Of a stretch of 64,000 nucleotides of DNA, positions 35,612 to 43,567 are shown piece after piece. Position numbers and translations under genes: made by a program. The DNA lies in contig NZ_FQXG01000001.1 in the NCBI RefSeq assembly GCF_900129905.1, positions 682,001-746,000 of the forward strand, read 5' to 3'. The notes under the pieces are model-generated. The model was not told where the DNA came from, searched no databases, and saw only the letters and a list, made by a program, of their open reading frames with translations. The DNA is from Ferrimonas marina (GTDB taxonomy: Bacteria > Pseudomonadota > Gammaproteobacteria > Enterobacterales > Shewanellaceae). Position 1 is the stretch's first letter. Every line of letters begins with the position of its first letter.

Positions 35612-36331
35612 CTATCGAGCGCTCACCAACCCCGCCACCGTGCGGGGTTTTTCATGCTCGGTAAACTCCACCGCAAAGCTCTGTACGCACATGGCGCCGA
35701 ACACCGGATGAGGCCCGTAGGCCAGGCCAATCAAACGATACTTGGGCTCCATCAGCTCTCTGCGATGGCCTCTGTCCGGTACCCCGTCGTCAATCAACAG
35801 CGCCATCACAATCAGCTCCCCAATCCACTGTTCCCCGTTGCCATAAAACAGGTTCTCGCCAATCAGGGCATCCGTCAGGCCAAACATGGCGATGCGCTCA
35901 GCGGCGGTGGAGCCGGCTTGGCCCAGATGGCCGATTTGGCCACTGGCTTGCTGCTCCCGTTGATGCAGTTCGGCGGCGCGGTTTAAGCCGGACACCACGG
36001 TCAGTGGCCCAATAGGCTGTGCTGAGAGCATATAGGCGATCGCCTCCTCCAGTGCTGCCGCGCCTTCGGTGGTTGCCACCTTCTGGACCCGATCAGGACG
36101 CTCCTGGTACCAGGGTGGCGCCACTATCAGCTTGCCCTGGTAGTAAGGCCGCATCGGGATCAGCACCTGCTCGGCGTAGCCTTGGGGATCAGTGCGCGCA
36201 AAGTTAACCTGGTGAAACACCGCCCGCTCTATCTCATCCAGCTCCCGGTAGGCCGCAGAGCCGAACAGGCTGCAACTCACCTGCAGCCCTGCCAGAACAA
36301 TCACCCATGCCACGCGAAAGCCGACTCTCAT
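35612..36331 (-). CDS. CAP (SCP/PR1) domain lipoprotein
   Basis: The 239-residue protein has a lipoprotein-like signal (VIVLAGLQVSC) and a CAP domain. Recognisable elements are VFHQVNFARTDPQGYAEQVL, GLNRAAELHQREQQASGQIGHLGQAGSTAAERIAMFG, GENLFYGNGEQWIGELIVMALLIDDGVPDRGHRRELMEP and YRLIGLAYGPHPVFGAMCVQSFAVEF. Bacterial CAP proteins are exported and mostly of unknown role. His in IGHLGQ and DRGHRRELM and Glu in GENL are the residues expected in the CAP cavity. It is convergent with the 458-aa gene with only 7 bases between stop codons. Confidence 0.87.
   Translation of the reverse strand: MRVGFRVAWVIVLAGLQVSCSLFGSAAYRELDEIERAVFHQVNFARTDPQGYAEQVLIPMRPYYQGKLIVAPPWYQERPDRVQKVATTEGAAALEEAIAYMLSAQPIGPLTVVSGLNRAAELHQREQQASGQIGHLGQAGSTAAERIAMFGLTDALIGENLFYGNGEQWIGELIVMALLIDDGVPDRGHRRELMEPKYRLIGLAYGPHPVFGAMCVQSFAVEFTEHEKPRTVAGLVSAR
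35628..35653 (+). terminator. Plus-strand terminator embedded in the 3' end of the CAP gene
   Basis: AACCCCGC (35628-35635), loop CACCGT, GCGGGGTT (35642-35649), then T. It lies after the stop of the 458-aa gene (35604) but inside the coding sequence of the convergent CAP protein. Confidence 0.7.
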
Positions 36332-36414
36332 TACGCCTCCCTCCCAGGCTCAACTAAAAGCCTAGGTGGATCTGTAAGGTTTGGGCGTGTCGCGCAGGCG
36401 ACCTTGGGTTCAAT

Positions 36415-36441
36415 AAAAAAGCGGCGCCCGAAGACGCCGCT
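36415..36441 (-). terminator. Terminator of the diheme lipoprotein gene
   Basis: On the minus strand GCGGCGTC, a TTCG tetraloop and GGCGCCGC form an 8-bp stem followed by a run of T. It lies 27 bases after the stop. Confidence 0.85.
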
Positions 36442-36467
36442 GCTCGCAGTTACCTAGCAAACTGCCA

Positions 36468-37766
36468 TTAACCCAAAGGAATGATCCCCTCCACTTCGAC
36501 CACCAGGGAGCAGGAACCCACCAGGCTCCAGTCCACCTGGTCAGGTACGATCTCACCAGCGCTGCCACCGTAGATGGGGTTAGCAAAATCCCACATGGCG
36601 TTGCCCAGGATAGTGCGCTCCAGATCCACGGTGCCGAGGATACGAGCCCCACGGTTACGGGCATCATCACCCATTCCCACCTTGAGGGATTGGGTCGGAT
36701 CGTACTCGTAGTAGTTCAGGCGCACGTCACCGTTCATCACCGCGTTATAGCAGGTGTTGTTGTGGTTGATGCTCATGCTGGCGTAGTACTTATCCCCCTC
36801 CTTCTTCAGGCCATAGCCGAAGATCGCCACATTCGGAACCTCCACATCCACACCGGTCTCGTCATCGGTGTACTTACTGACGGTGGCGATGGTCTTGCTC
36901 CCCAGTTGGTTCTTGAACTGCTTGAGTTCATAGGCCTTGCCATCGTCCGGGAACATGGTTTCGATGTGTTCACGGTTGGCCAGCTGACAAGCCTGCGCCA
37001 GGGTGGTTGCACCGCCCTCGCCTTCCACCTCTTTCCATTCGTACTGCTCGGTCATGCCATTGACCCGAGCCAGCAGGTAGTCGGCATTGAGGTAGGAGCC
37101 GGCACCGTAGTAGGAGGGACCGGAGGCACCGGTCTTGCCGTCCACCACGCTGCCACCGAAGCCGGGCTGCTCAAAGGTCGGATCGCTGGGGTCGACCGGA
37201 TCGGTCGGGTTACCCGGGTCTGTGCCGTCCTGTTCAGTGTGGGCATCGAGGTAAGCGGTGCCGTAGTGGGAATCGGGCCCATCAGTGGCATGGCAGCTGT
37301 CGCAGGAGGTGTCCGGGTTTCCAAAGGCCCCGTGGGGCGCCTCGGAGCCCATCTTGCCGCCGTTGTCCTCACCCTCGTAGCCGTGGCAGCTGGCACAACT
37401 GCCCGGGTCGGGATCGATCACCCCGCTGTTGGCCGCGGCCACCGCAGATTCCGTCGGGGCGTTGGGATCGACATAATCAAAGGGCTGGCCAATCTCGGCA
37501 CACTGTTGCGGGAAGCTGCTGATGTAGCTCTCCGCCTTAGCCTGAAGGGCACCGTTGCTGGCCTTGAGTGTGGCGTTGTCTGCGGTCAGGGTGGTGTTGT
37601 CGCTGGCCAACGCGCTGTTCTGATCCGCCAGCTGGGCATTCTCCTGCTGCAGCTTGGCCAGTTCCGCTTCCAGATCCGCGTTGCCGCTGGAGTCTGAGTC
37701 ACTGTTACAGCCGGTCACCGCCAGTACCGAGGCACAGACCAGGCTCATCACAAAGGCTTTTTTCAT
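36468..37766 (-). CDS. Diheme c-type lipoprotein with coiled coil and possible flavin-binding barrel
   Basis: The 432-residue protein has, in order: a lipoprotein signal (VLAVTGC, Cys20), a heptad-like Leu/Ala/Asn coiled coil (about 31-78), two haem c sites (Cys124-xx-Cys127-His128 and Cys155-xx-Cys158-His159), an acidic Pro/Asp linker (about 180-200) and a C-terminal domain (about 230-432). That domain has VPNVAIFGYGLKKEGDKYYASMSI, NHNNTCYNAVMNGDVRLNYYEYDP and NRGARILGTVDLE, resembling FMN-binding split-barrel proteins. DGKTGAS (209-215) partly resembles the ApbE flavinylation motif. It lies 110 bases downstream of apbE on the same strand. I know no family with this domain order; electron transfer outside the inner membrane is inferred. 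Confidence 0.85.
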   Translation of the reverse strand: MKKAFVMSLVCASVLAVTGCNSDSDSSGNADLEAELAKLQQENAQLADQNSALASDNTTLTADNATLKASNGALQAKAESYISSFPQQCAEIGQPFDYVDPNAPTESAVAAANSGVIDPDPGSCASCHGYEGEDNGGKMGSEAPHGAFGNPDTSCDSCHATDGPDSHYGTAYLDAHTEQDGTDPGNPTDPVDPSDPTFEQPGFGGSVVDGKTGASGPSYYGAGSYLNADYLLARVNGMTEQYEWKEVEGEGGATTLAQACQLANREHIETMFPDDGKAYELKQFKNQLGSKTIATVSKYTDDETGVDVEVPNVAIFGYGLKKEGDKYYASMSINHNNTCYNAVMNGDVRLNYYEYDPTQSLKVGMGDDARNRGARILGTVDLERTILGNAMWDFANPIYGGSAGEIVPDQVDWSLVGSCSLVVEVEGIIPLG

Positions 37767-37876
37767 ATCGCTACTTCCTCACAACGATGGTGTTTTTTGG
37801 GCGCAACTGCCCATCCGTGCTGGCGTTCAGCGCGGGAATGACAAAGAGTTCAATTGGTTAGAGGTAATCGCTCCGG

Positions 37877-38953
37877 CTAGCCCGGCTCGAGGTAGGGTTT
37901 AAAGGCACTGCTGTAGTGGGTGACGATCTTGCCGTGGCGATCCTCCAGCAACATCAAGGGAATGTCGCGCTGCTCCGCCAGCAACAATGCCGGCTTCACC
38001 CCCATCACCATAAAGGCGGTAGCCAGGCCATCGGCGGTCATACAGTCGGGGGCCAGTACGGTGGCGGAGACCACGTTGCGCTGTACCGGACGGCCGGTGT
38101 GGGGATCCAGGATGTGGGCAAAGCGCTGACCATCCCGTTCGAAATAGTTGCGGTAATCGCCGGAAGTGGCCACCGCGCCTCGGTCGAGGTTGATCACCTG
38201 CACCTGGCCATTAGCGATGGCGTAGGGCTTGTCTACTCCGATACGCCAGGGAGCGCCACTATCACGCTGTCCAGCAACACGCAGCTCACCACCAATATCT
38301 ACCAGGTAGTCTTGGATCCCCTGCTGCTCCAGTAGCTCGGCGATGGCATCCACGCCAAAGCCCTTGGCGATGGCCGACAGATCGACCTGGGTTTGGGGGT
38401 GATCTTTGCTCAATTGGCCCTGGTCCAAGTTCAGGTGGGACAGCCCGACCTGCTGGCGCACCGCTGCCAATGCCTGCTCAGAGGGTACCTGACGTGGCCC
38501 GGCCTCGGCGCCAAAGCCCCAAAGCGACAACAGCGGCCCGATGGTGACATCCAGTGCGCCTCCGGTGATCTCACCCAGGGCCAGGGCCTGGCCAAGCACC
38601 CGATTCAGATCGGTGGAAACCGCTACCGGCTGGGTTGTGGCTTGGTGATTAAATTGACTGAGTTCGGAGTCAGGATCCCAGGTGGACATGGAGGCGTTCA
38701 CCTCAGCCAGGCGCGATTCAATTTGGGCCCGCAGGGCAAACATCCGTTGCGCAGAGAGTTCTCCCTGACGCCACTGCACCTGGTATTGATTGCCCATGGT
38801 GGTGCCACGCAGTTGGTGTAATGAGCGGTTCTCGACCGCAGACGTCGCTGAGTCCGTTGGCTGGCTGACGACTGTGGCAGCGAGAGCAGTGATTGGCGCC
38901 AGGCACAGAACCAGGGCGAGGCCCAAGCCTTTTGGCAATCCAACCCTTTCCAT
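37877..38953 (-). CDS. apbE: ApbE-family FMN transferase, exported
   Basis: The 358-residue protein has an N-terminal signal (GLGLALVLCLAPITALAATV) and the full ApbE fold. Motifs: LRGTTMGNQYQVQW, STWDPDSELSQFN, GALDVTIGPLLSLWGFG, VDLSAIAKGFGVD, YLVDIGGELRVAG, FAHILDPHTGRPV and DCMTADGLATAFMVMG. ApbE enzymes use FAD to attach FMN to Ser or Thr of exported redox proteins. It is the first gene of a probable two-gene operon with the diheme lipoprotein, its candidate substrate. No Nqr, Rnf or FMN_bind-domain gene lies nearby. A CRP-like site sits about 75 bases upstream of the start. Confidence 0.93.
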   Translation of the reverse strand: MERVGLPKGLGLALVLCLAPITALAATVVSQPTDSATSAVENRSLHQLRGTTMGNQYQVQWRQGELSAQRMFALRAQIESRLAEVNASMSTWDPDSELSQFNHQATTQPVAVSTDLNRVLGQALALGEITGGALDVTIGPLLSLWGFGAEAGPRQVPSEQALAAVRQQVGLSHLNLDQGQLSKDHPQTQVDLSAIAKGFGVDAIAELLEQQGIQDYLVDIGGELRVAGQRDSGAPWRIGVDKPYAIANGQVQVINLDRGAVATSGDYRNYFERDGQRFAHILDPHTGRPVQRNVVSATVLAPDCMTADGLATAFMVMGVKPALLLAEQRDIPLMLLEDRHGKIVTHYSSAFKPYLEPG

Positions 38954-39381
38954 AACACCCTCCTAACGACCTTGAGGCATTTGCACTGACATTGGCCAGA
39001 ACCTTAACAACCGACTCCAATTCGTGGCTGAGATCGGGATCACACTGGTGACGATTGGACTAGCCCGGCCCTACACTCCAAATTAAAGCATTATTAATCA
39101 AAAGCTTACCCTGAGGAGGCCGAGTAAATAGCTCTCATTACCCGGTTGCATTTGCTTGACCACAAACAAGGTTTTTTCATACCCCTTTGATTGCAAACAG
39201 AAAAACTTGACACAAGCTGGCAATGAAACCATCACCAAAAGCGAACAAGATTGCAGCGGTTGAATCTCACTACCGTGAAAGTTTCCACCGAGGCATCGAT
39301 TTTTCCTGTCTGTCCCATTCCCATTAATGCCGCACTGCGGTAACGTCCAACCCCATTAAAAACAACATCTGGACAACAGGG
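38954..39381. other. Divergent intergenic region between apbE and the POT carrier
   Basis: 428 bases without a gene. It holds a CRP-like site (39029-39044), a TTGACA hexamer at 39207-39212 without a convincing -10 at normal spacing, and AT-rich blocks around 39080-39110 and 39165-39210 that could be promoter or bent DNA. No hairpin terminator or reading frame stands out. Confidence 0.5.
39029..39044. promoter_or_regulatory. CRP-like binding site upstream of apbE
   Basis: TGAGATCGGGATCACA matches the CRP pattern TGTGA-N6-TCACA at 9 of 10 fixed positions. It is centred 83 bases before the apbE ATG, which fits activation of a promoter near the gene. In Shewanella relatives CRP governs anaerobic respiration genes; that link is inference here. 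Confidence 0.4.
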
Positions 39382-40926
39382 ATGAGCAACGCGCATACCG
39401 ACAATGACCTCAGGGAAGTGAAACAACTGGGCCTTTGGGCCTCCATCGCCAGCCTCAGTTACGTGTTCTGGCTGGTGGGGGGCATGGAGCTGATTGAGCG
39501 GCTGGCCTACTACGGGGTGAAGAGCTCCGCCGCTCTCTACGCCAAAGCCCCCGCCTCCGCCGGCGGTTTGGGGATCACCATGGGGGACTTCGGTATCATC
39601 CTGATGATCTGGGCGATACTGCAGACCTTTGTGCCGGTGTTTACCGGCGGTGTTTCCGACCGCATCGGCTACAAGGAGACCATTTTCCTTTCCACGGTGA
39701 TCAAGATCGCCGGCTACCTGGTGATGGCCTTCTACCCAAGCTTCTACGGCTTCCTGTTTGGCGCAGTACTACTGGCCATCGGGACCGGGATCTTCAAACC
39801 GGGGATCCAGGGCACCCTGGTGCTGGCGACCCGCAAGGACAACAGCTCCATGGCCTGGGGGATCTTCTACCAGACCGTCAATATCGGTGGCTTCCTGGGC
39901 CCGTTGATGGCGGTACATCTGCGCCAGTTGGCCTGGGAGAACGTGTTTTTTGCCTGTGCTGCCATCATCTCTCTCAACTTCCTATTGCTGCTGGCCTACA
40001 AAGAACCCGGCAAAGCGGAGCGTCTGGAGCGCAACGCCAAGATCAAAAGCGGTGAGATCCAGCAAGAGGCGCTGTGGAAAGACGCCTGGCGCGAGCTGAA
40101 AAAGCCCATCGTGTTCTGGTACATGATTGTCTTCTCCGGCTTCTGGTTCCTGTTCAACGCGCTGTTTGACGTGCTGCCGGTGCACATCTCCGAATGGGTG
40201 GACACCTCGGTGATCGTGCGCGACCTGTTTGGTCCGGACGGCACCCAAAGCGGCATCGCCCAGTTCTGGCTGGGGCTGGATAACACCGGCACCAAGGTGA
40301 TGCCCGAGGGGATGCTGAACCTCAACGCCGGCATGATCATGACCAGTTGCTTCCTCATCGCCGCACTGACCGCCAAGTTCCGCATCACCACCGCCATGGT
40401 GGCGGGTGCGGTGGCCAGCATCGTTGCCTTCCTGATCATCGGCAGCTCCAACTTTGCCTGGGCCATGGTGTTTGCCATCGCCCTGTTCAGCTTGGGTGAG
40501 ATGATGATCAGCCCGAAGAAGAACGAGTTCATGGGCAACATCGCCCCGGCAGGCAAGAAGGCGATGTACCTGGGCTTTGTGATGTTGCCGCAGGGGATCG
40601 GCTGGGGCCTGGAGGGCTATTTCGGGCCCAAGCTGTACGAGCTCTACGCCTCCAAGGAGCGTTTCTCCCGCCAGATGCTGGCCGATGAAGGGATGAGCCT
40701 GGACGCCATCGCTGCTATCCCGGAAGGGGAAGCCTTCATGCGCTTGGTAGAGTTCACCGGTCAGAACGCCCAGTTGCTGACCCAGACCCTGTACGACATG
40801 CACAACATCGGCTTTGCCTGGTACCTGATCGCCGCCATTGGCAGCTTCTCCGCCCTGGGGATCCTGCTCTACGGCCGCTGGCTCAAGGGGCTGCAGGCGC
40901 AAACTCCGGCAGCATCCATGGCCTAA
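39382..40926 (+). CDS. POT/PTR-like MFS transporter
   Basis: The 514-residue protein has about twelve to fourteen hydrophobic helices. The start carries the POT-like signature GGMELIERLAYYGVKSSAALY, and the first cytoplasmic loop is GGVSDRIGYKETIFLSTVIKIAGYL. AIGTGIFKPGIQGTLVLATRKDNSSMAWGIFYQTVNIGGFLGPLMAVHL resembles the POT motif around helices 4-5. The canonical ExxERFYYG proton-coupling motif reads ELIERLAYYG, with the first Glu and the ERxxYYG core kept. It may import di- or tripeptides with protons, but divergence from classical DtpA leaves the substrate open. The transcript ends at a strong hairpin. Confidence 0.85.
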   Translation: MSNAHTDNDLREVKQLGLWASIASLSYVFWLVGGMELIERLAYYGVKSSAALYAKAPASAGGLGITMGDFGIILMIWAILQTFVPVFTGGVSDRIGYKETIFLSTVIKIAGYLVMAFYPSFYGFLFGAVLLAIGTGIFKPGIQGTLVLATRKDNSSMAWGIFYQTVNIGGFLGPLMAVHLRQLAWENVFFACAAIISLNFLLLLAYKEPGKAERLERNAKIKSGEIQQEALWKDAWRELKKPIVFWYMIVFSGFWFLFNALFDVLPVHISEWVDTSVIVRDLFGPDGTQSGIAQFWLGLDNTGTKVMPEGMLNLNAGMIMTSCFLIAALTAKFRITTAMVAGAVASIVAFLIIGSSNFAWAMVFAIALFSLGEMMISPKKNEFMGNIAPAGKKAMYLGFVMLPQGIGWGLEGYFGPKLYELYASKERFSRQMLADEGMSLDAIAAIPEGEAFMRLVEFTGQNAQLLTQTLYDMHNIGFAWYLIAAIGSFSALGILLYGRWLKGLQAQTPAASMA

Positions 40927-40948
40927 TTGTCGGACAGACAAAAACAAA

Positions 40949-40976
40949 AAAGCCCCGGGCCATTGCCCGGGGCTTT
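40949..40976. terminator. Terminator of the POT carrier gene
   Basis: AAAGCCCCGGGC (40949-40960), loop CATT, GCCCGGGGCTTT (40965-40976). The hairpin and its left A run are identical to the terminator at 43511-43538. Confidence 0.9.
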
Positions 40977-41018
40977 TGTTCATGCGCTACCAGCCTAGGC
41001 TCTTGGCTCCTAGTACCC

Positions 41019-41095
41019 AGCTCCTAGCTCCTAGCTCCTAGCTCCTAGCTCCTAGCTCCTAGCTCCTAGCTCCTAGCTCCTAGCTCCTAGCTCCT
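41019..41095. repeat. Heptamer tandem array, 11 perfect copies of AGCTCCT
   Basis: Eleven uninterrupted copies of AGCTCCT fill 77 bp. Degenerate copies flank it on the left (CCTAGGCTCTTGGCTCCTAGTACCC) and AGCGCCC on the right. The array lies between the POT terminator and the stop codon of the M20 amidohydrolase (14 bases away). On the minus strand the unit reads AGGAGCT and contains a Shine-Dalgarno-like AGGAG. Perfect copies imply recent expansion and likely length variation. No frame crosses it as part of a credible gene. Confidence 0.95.
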
Positions 41096-41109
41096 AGCGC
41101 CCAGCCCGC

Positions 41110-42432
41110 TTATTTCTGCTCAAGAAACTCCAGCACCACCGAGGTCAGTGCCACGGTGCCCGACGGGATCGCTTCCGGTTGAACCATAAACTTGGGGTGG
41201 TGGTTCAGGTAGCGAGGCAGGATGCCATCGTTGACGAAGTTGTCCCAGCCTTGAGCCGTGCCGGAGCCCACCTCAACAAACACTACCGGCACCTCAGGGT
41301 AAGGGAAGGTCAGCATATGGAAGTCTTCAGAGCCCATCACCGGCGGGAAGCCCTGCATCACCTTGTCTTCGCCCAAGGCGTTGACCATCGCCTGACGAGC
41401 GATCTCGGTTTGCTCTAGCGGATTGATCACCGGGGTGGAATAGCCCTTCATCTCGTAGGTGGGCATGCGGTCTTCCGGTACGCCGTACATTTGGGCGATG
41501 TTGTCGGTCACCCGCTTGATCCCCTCGATCATCATCTCCCGCTCGGCATTGCGGTACCAACGCAGGTTGAGCTTCAACACCGCCTCATCCGGAATGATGT
41601 TGTTGCCAGTGCCGGCATTGATGGCCCCCACCGTCAACACGGCAGGCTGGGCCTGGTCCAGGGTGCGGGAGACAATGGTCTGATAGCCCATGATCGCCAT
41701 AGCCGACATCACCACAGGGTCAATGGCACCGTGGGGCGTAGAGCCGTGGCCCCCTACCCCTTTCAGGGTTACATCCAGCTGGTCGGTGCCCGCCATCCGG
41801 CGACCCTCGCTGATGGCCACACTGCCCGCCGGCAGAACCGCATGGGTATGGCCGGCGATCAGCACATCCGGCTTGGGCACCTTGTCGAACAGGCCATCCT
41901 TCACCATCGCCGTGGCGCCCATGATCAGCTCCTCCGCTGGCTGCGCGATCAGCACCACGGTGCCCTGCCACTGGTCCTTACGCTCGGCCAGTTGCTTGGC
42001 CATACCAATCAGCCAGGTGGTGTGGGCATCATGGCCGCAAGCGTGCATGGCGTAGATCTCCTGGCCAAACAGGTTGCGGGTGGGTGTGACTGCTGCATAG
42101 GGCAGATCGGTCTCCTCTTTGACCGGCAGCGCGTCCATGTCAGCCCGGAACATCACCGTGGGGCCCTCGCCGTTGCGCAGCACCGCCGCCACACCGGTAC
42201 GGCCAATCCCCTCGTGCACCTCAAAGCCCTGGGCACGCAGTTCCCTGGCCACCAATGCCGCGGTCTCAACCTCGGCAAACCCTACCTCGGGATGGGCATG
42301 GATGTGCTCGAAGATCCCGGTCAGGCGCTCGGTGTCTGCCTGAACGGACTCGGTCAGGCTGGCAGCGCTCAGTTGTGCCGATAGGCCAATCGCCAACGCA
42401 GCGATGGTTTTACGTAACGGAAGAGTCATCAT
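41110..42432 (-). CDS. Exported M20 family amidohydrolase (HipO/IAA-amino acid hydrolase type)
   Basis: The 440-residue protein has a signal peptide (MMTLPLRKTIAALAIGLSAQLSAASL) and the M20D fold: HAHPEVGFAEVETAALVARELRAQGF, MFRADMDALPVKEE, MHACGHDAHTTWLIG (metal-binding Cys and His), AQPAEE and the lid domain with VGGHGSTPHGAIDPV. GSEDFHMLTF supplies the last metal ligand region. It should remove an acyl group from an N-acyl amino acid, in the periplasm. The chosen ATG follows AAGGAATTT; the frame stays open to 42771 but that part runs across the divergent regulator and is not coding. It is divergent from a LysR gene and shares a palindromic operator with it. Confidence 0.92.
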   Translation of the reverse strand: MMTLPLRKTIAALAIGLSAQLSAASLTESVQADTERLTGIFEHIHAHPEVGFAEVETAALVARELRAQGFEVHEGIGRTGVAAVLRNGEGPTVMFRADMDALPVKEETDLPYAAVTPTRNLFGQEIYAMHACGHDAHTTWLIGMAKQLAERKDQWQGTVVLIAQPAEELIMGATAMVKDGLFDKVPKPDVLIAGHTHAVLPAGSVAISEGRRMAGTDQLDVTLKGVGGHGSTPHGAIDPVVMSAMAIMGYQTIVSRTLDQAQPAVLTVGAINAGTGNNIIPDEAVLKLNLRWYRNAEREMMIEGIKRVTDNIAQMYGVPEDRMPTYEMKGYSTPVINPLEQTEIARQAMVNALGEDKVMQGFPPVMGSEDFHMLTFPYPEVPVVFVEVGSGTAQGWDNFVNDGILPRYLNHHPKFMVQPEAIPSGTVALTSVVLEFLEQK

Positions 42433-42510
42433 AAATTCCTTATCAATTGCCGCATTCTGCAGCGATATGCATTGGATACTAATGACTCTGCCATGTGGTT
42501 CGTAATTGGT

Positions 42511-42533
42511 TATCGTGGGATAATCCCACGATA
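42511..42533. promoter_or_regulatory. Perfect 23-bp palindromic operator in a LysR divergent region
   Basis: TATCGTGGGAT (42511-42521), a central A, and ATCCCACGATA (42523-42533) form a perfect 11-1-11 inverted repeat with T and A at its ends. It lies 27 bases before the LysR ATG and 79 bases before the M20 amidohydrolase ATG. This is the expected place for autoregulation and control of the neighbour. Confidence 0.7.
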
Positions 42534-42559
42534 GAACCCTGCGCTTGGAGACCATCGCC

Positions 42560-43459
42560 ATGACCATCAGCCTTAACAAGGTGCTCGCCTTTGTCGCCGT
42601 GGCCGACACCGGCAACATCACCCTGGCGGCCAAACGCCTGGGCAAAGACCGCTCCACCCTCAGCCAGATGATTGCGGCGATGGAGGACGAACTGGGGGTG
42701 GCGCTGTTTGAGCGCAGCGGCAAGTTACCAATCCTCACCAGCGCCGGTGAGCGACTGCTGGGGCGGGCCAAGCGGCTCTGCGCCGAATCCGAGGCCTTTC
42801 ACGAGTTCGCCTACCAGCTATTGGACGAGGAGAAGAGCACCTTGTCGCTAGCCATCAGTCCACTGATCCCGGCCCAGCTGGTCAGTCAGGCCATGGCGCA
42901 ACTGCGGCAGCGCTTTGCCAATGTTCAGCTCGAAGTGCTCCAACTGGAAAAGGAGCAGATCCGCGCTGCGTTGCTGGCTCAGACGATTGATGTGGGCCTG
43001 ACCCTTAACCCCAACCCCACCAGCACAGCGCCCATGGCGGTAAGCTACCTGGCCAACATGTCGATGGAGTTTGTCGCCGGACCGCAGGCGCTGCTACCCG
43101 AGCTGCTCGATGCCTCTGCATTGGCCAGCAGCCGTCAGCTGATCCACCAGGAGCTGGCCGACAGCACCCTCGCTCCGCTGTTTCAGGTGGGCCGCTCGCT
43201 AGAAGTCATCGGCTCTGTTGAATTGCTGCTGGAGATGGTGGCAGCTAACCAGGGCTGGAGCATCCTGCCGGCGGCCATCGTGGCACCCCACATCGAGCGA
43301 GGCACCCTCAGGCGGCTTCAGGTCAAGGAGCTGGTGCAACTGCCGGTGGTGCCCATCACCTTGTGGCTGGCCCCCTCCGTCGCCGATACCTCGGTGGTCC
43401 AGGGCTTCGGTGAGGCGTTGATAGCGCAGGCGCAACAGCTGGGTATGGTGAGCTCATAG
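42560..43459 (+). CDS. LysR-family regulator of the adjacent amidohydrolase (probable)
   Basis: The 299-residue protein has an N-terminal winged HTH (LNKVLAFVAVADTGNITLAAKRLGKDRSTLSQMIAAMEDELGVALFERSG) and an effector domain with the usual two lobes (VGLTLNPNP, NQGWSILPAAIVAPHIERGTLRRL). The first codons KDRSTLSQ replace the usual TQPALSR helix sequence, so DNA specificity differs from well-known members. The chosen ATG follows TTGGAG; a TTG five codons earlier is less likely. It is divergent from the M20 amidohydrolase across a perfect palindrome, which suggests it controls that gene and itself. Confidence 0.88.
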   Translation: MTISLNKVLAFVAVADTGNITLAAKRLGKDRSTLSQMIAAMEDELGVALFERSGKLPILTSAGERLLGRAKRLCAESEAFHEFAYQLLDEEKSTLSLAISPLIPAQLVSQAMAQLRQRFANVQLEVLQLEKEQIRAALLAQTIDVGLTLNPNPTSTAPMAVSYLANMSMEFVAGPQALLPELLDASALASSRQLIHQELADSTLAPLFQVGRSLEVIGSVELLLEMVAANQGWSILPAAIVAPHIERGTLRRLQVKELVQLPVVPITLWLAPSVADTSVVQGFGEALIAQAQQLGMVSS

Positions 43460-43510
43460 CCCCAGCACAAGCGCCATATGCTGGCGCTGTTGCCGCGGCG
43501 ACCATACAAA

Positions 43511-43538
43511 AAAGCCCCGGGCCATTGCCCGGGGCTTT
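43511..43538. terminator. Bidirectional terminator between LysR and the ABC ATPase gene
   Basis: AAAGCCCCGGGC (43511-43522), loop CATT, GCCCGGGGCTTT (43527-43538). It serves the plus-strand regulator and the minus-strand ABC operon. It is the same hairpin as at 40949-40976. Confidence 0.9.
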
Positions 43539-43567
43539 CTTTAGAGGCTGTGCCTTGCAGCTGATAC

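Noticed and set aside
41019..41095. The heptamer array as a CRISPR.
   Set aside because: The unit is 7 bp with no spacers and no cas genes nearby.
42433..42771. N-terminal extension of the M20 amidohydrolase.
   Set aside because: It crosses the divergent promoter and the start of the LysR gene. A signal peptide with a good ribosome site begins at 42432.
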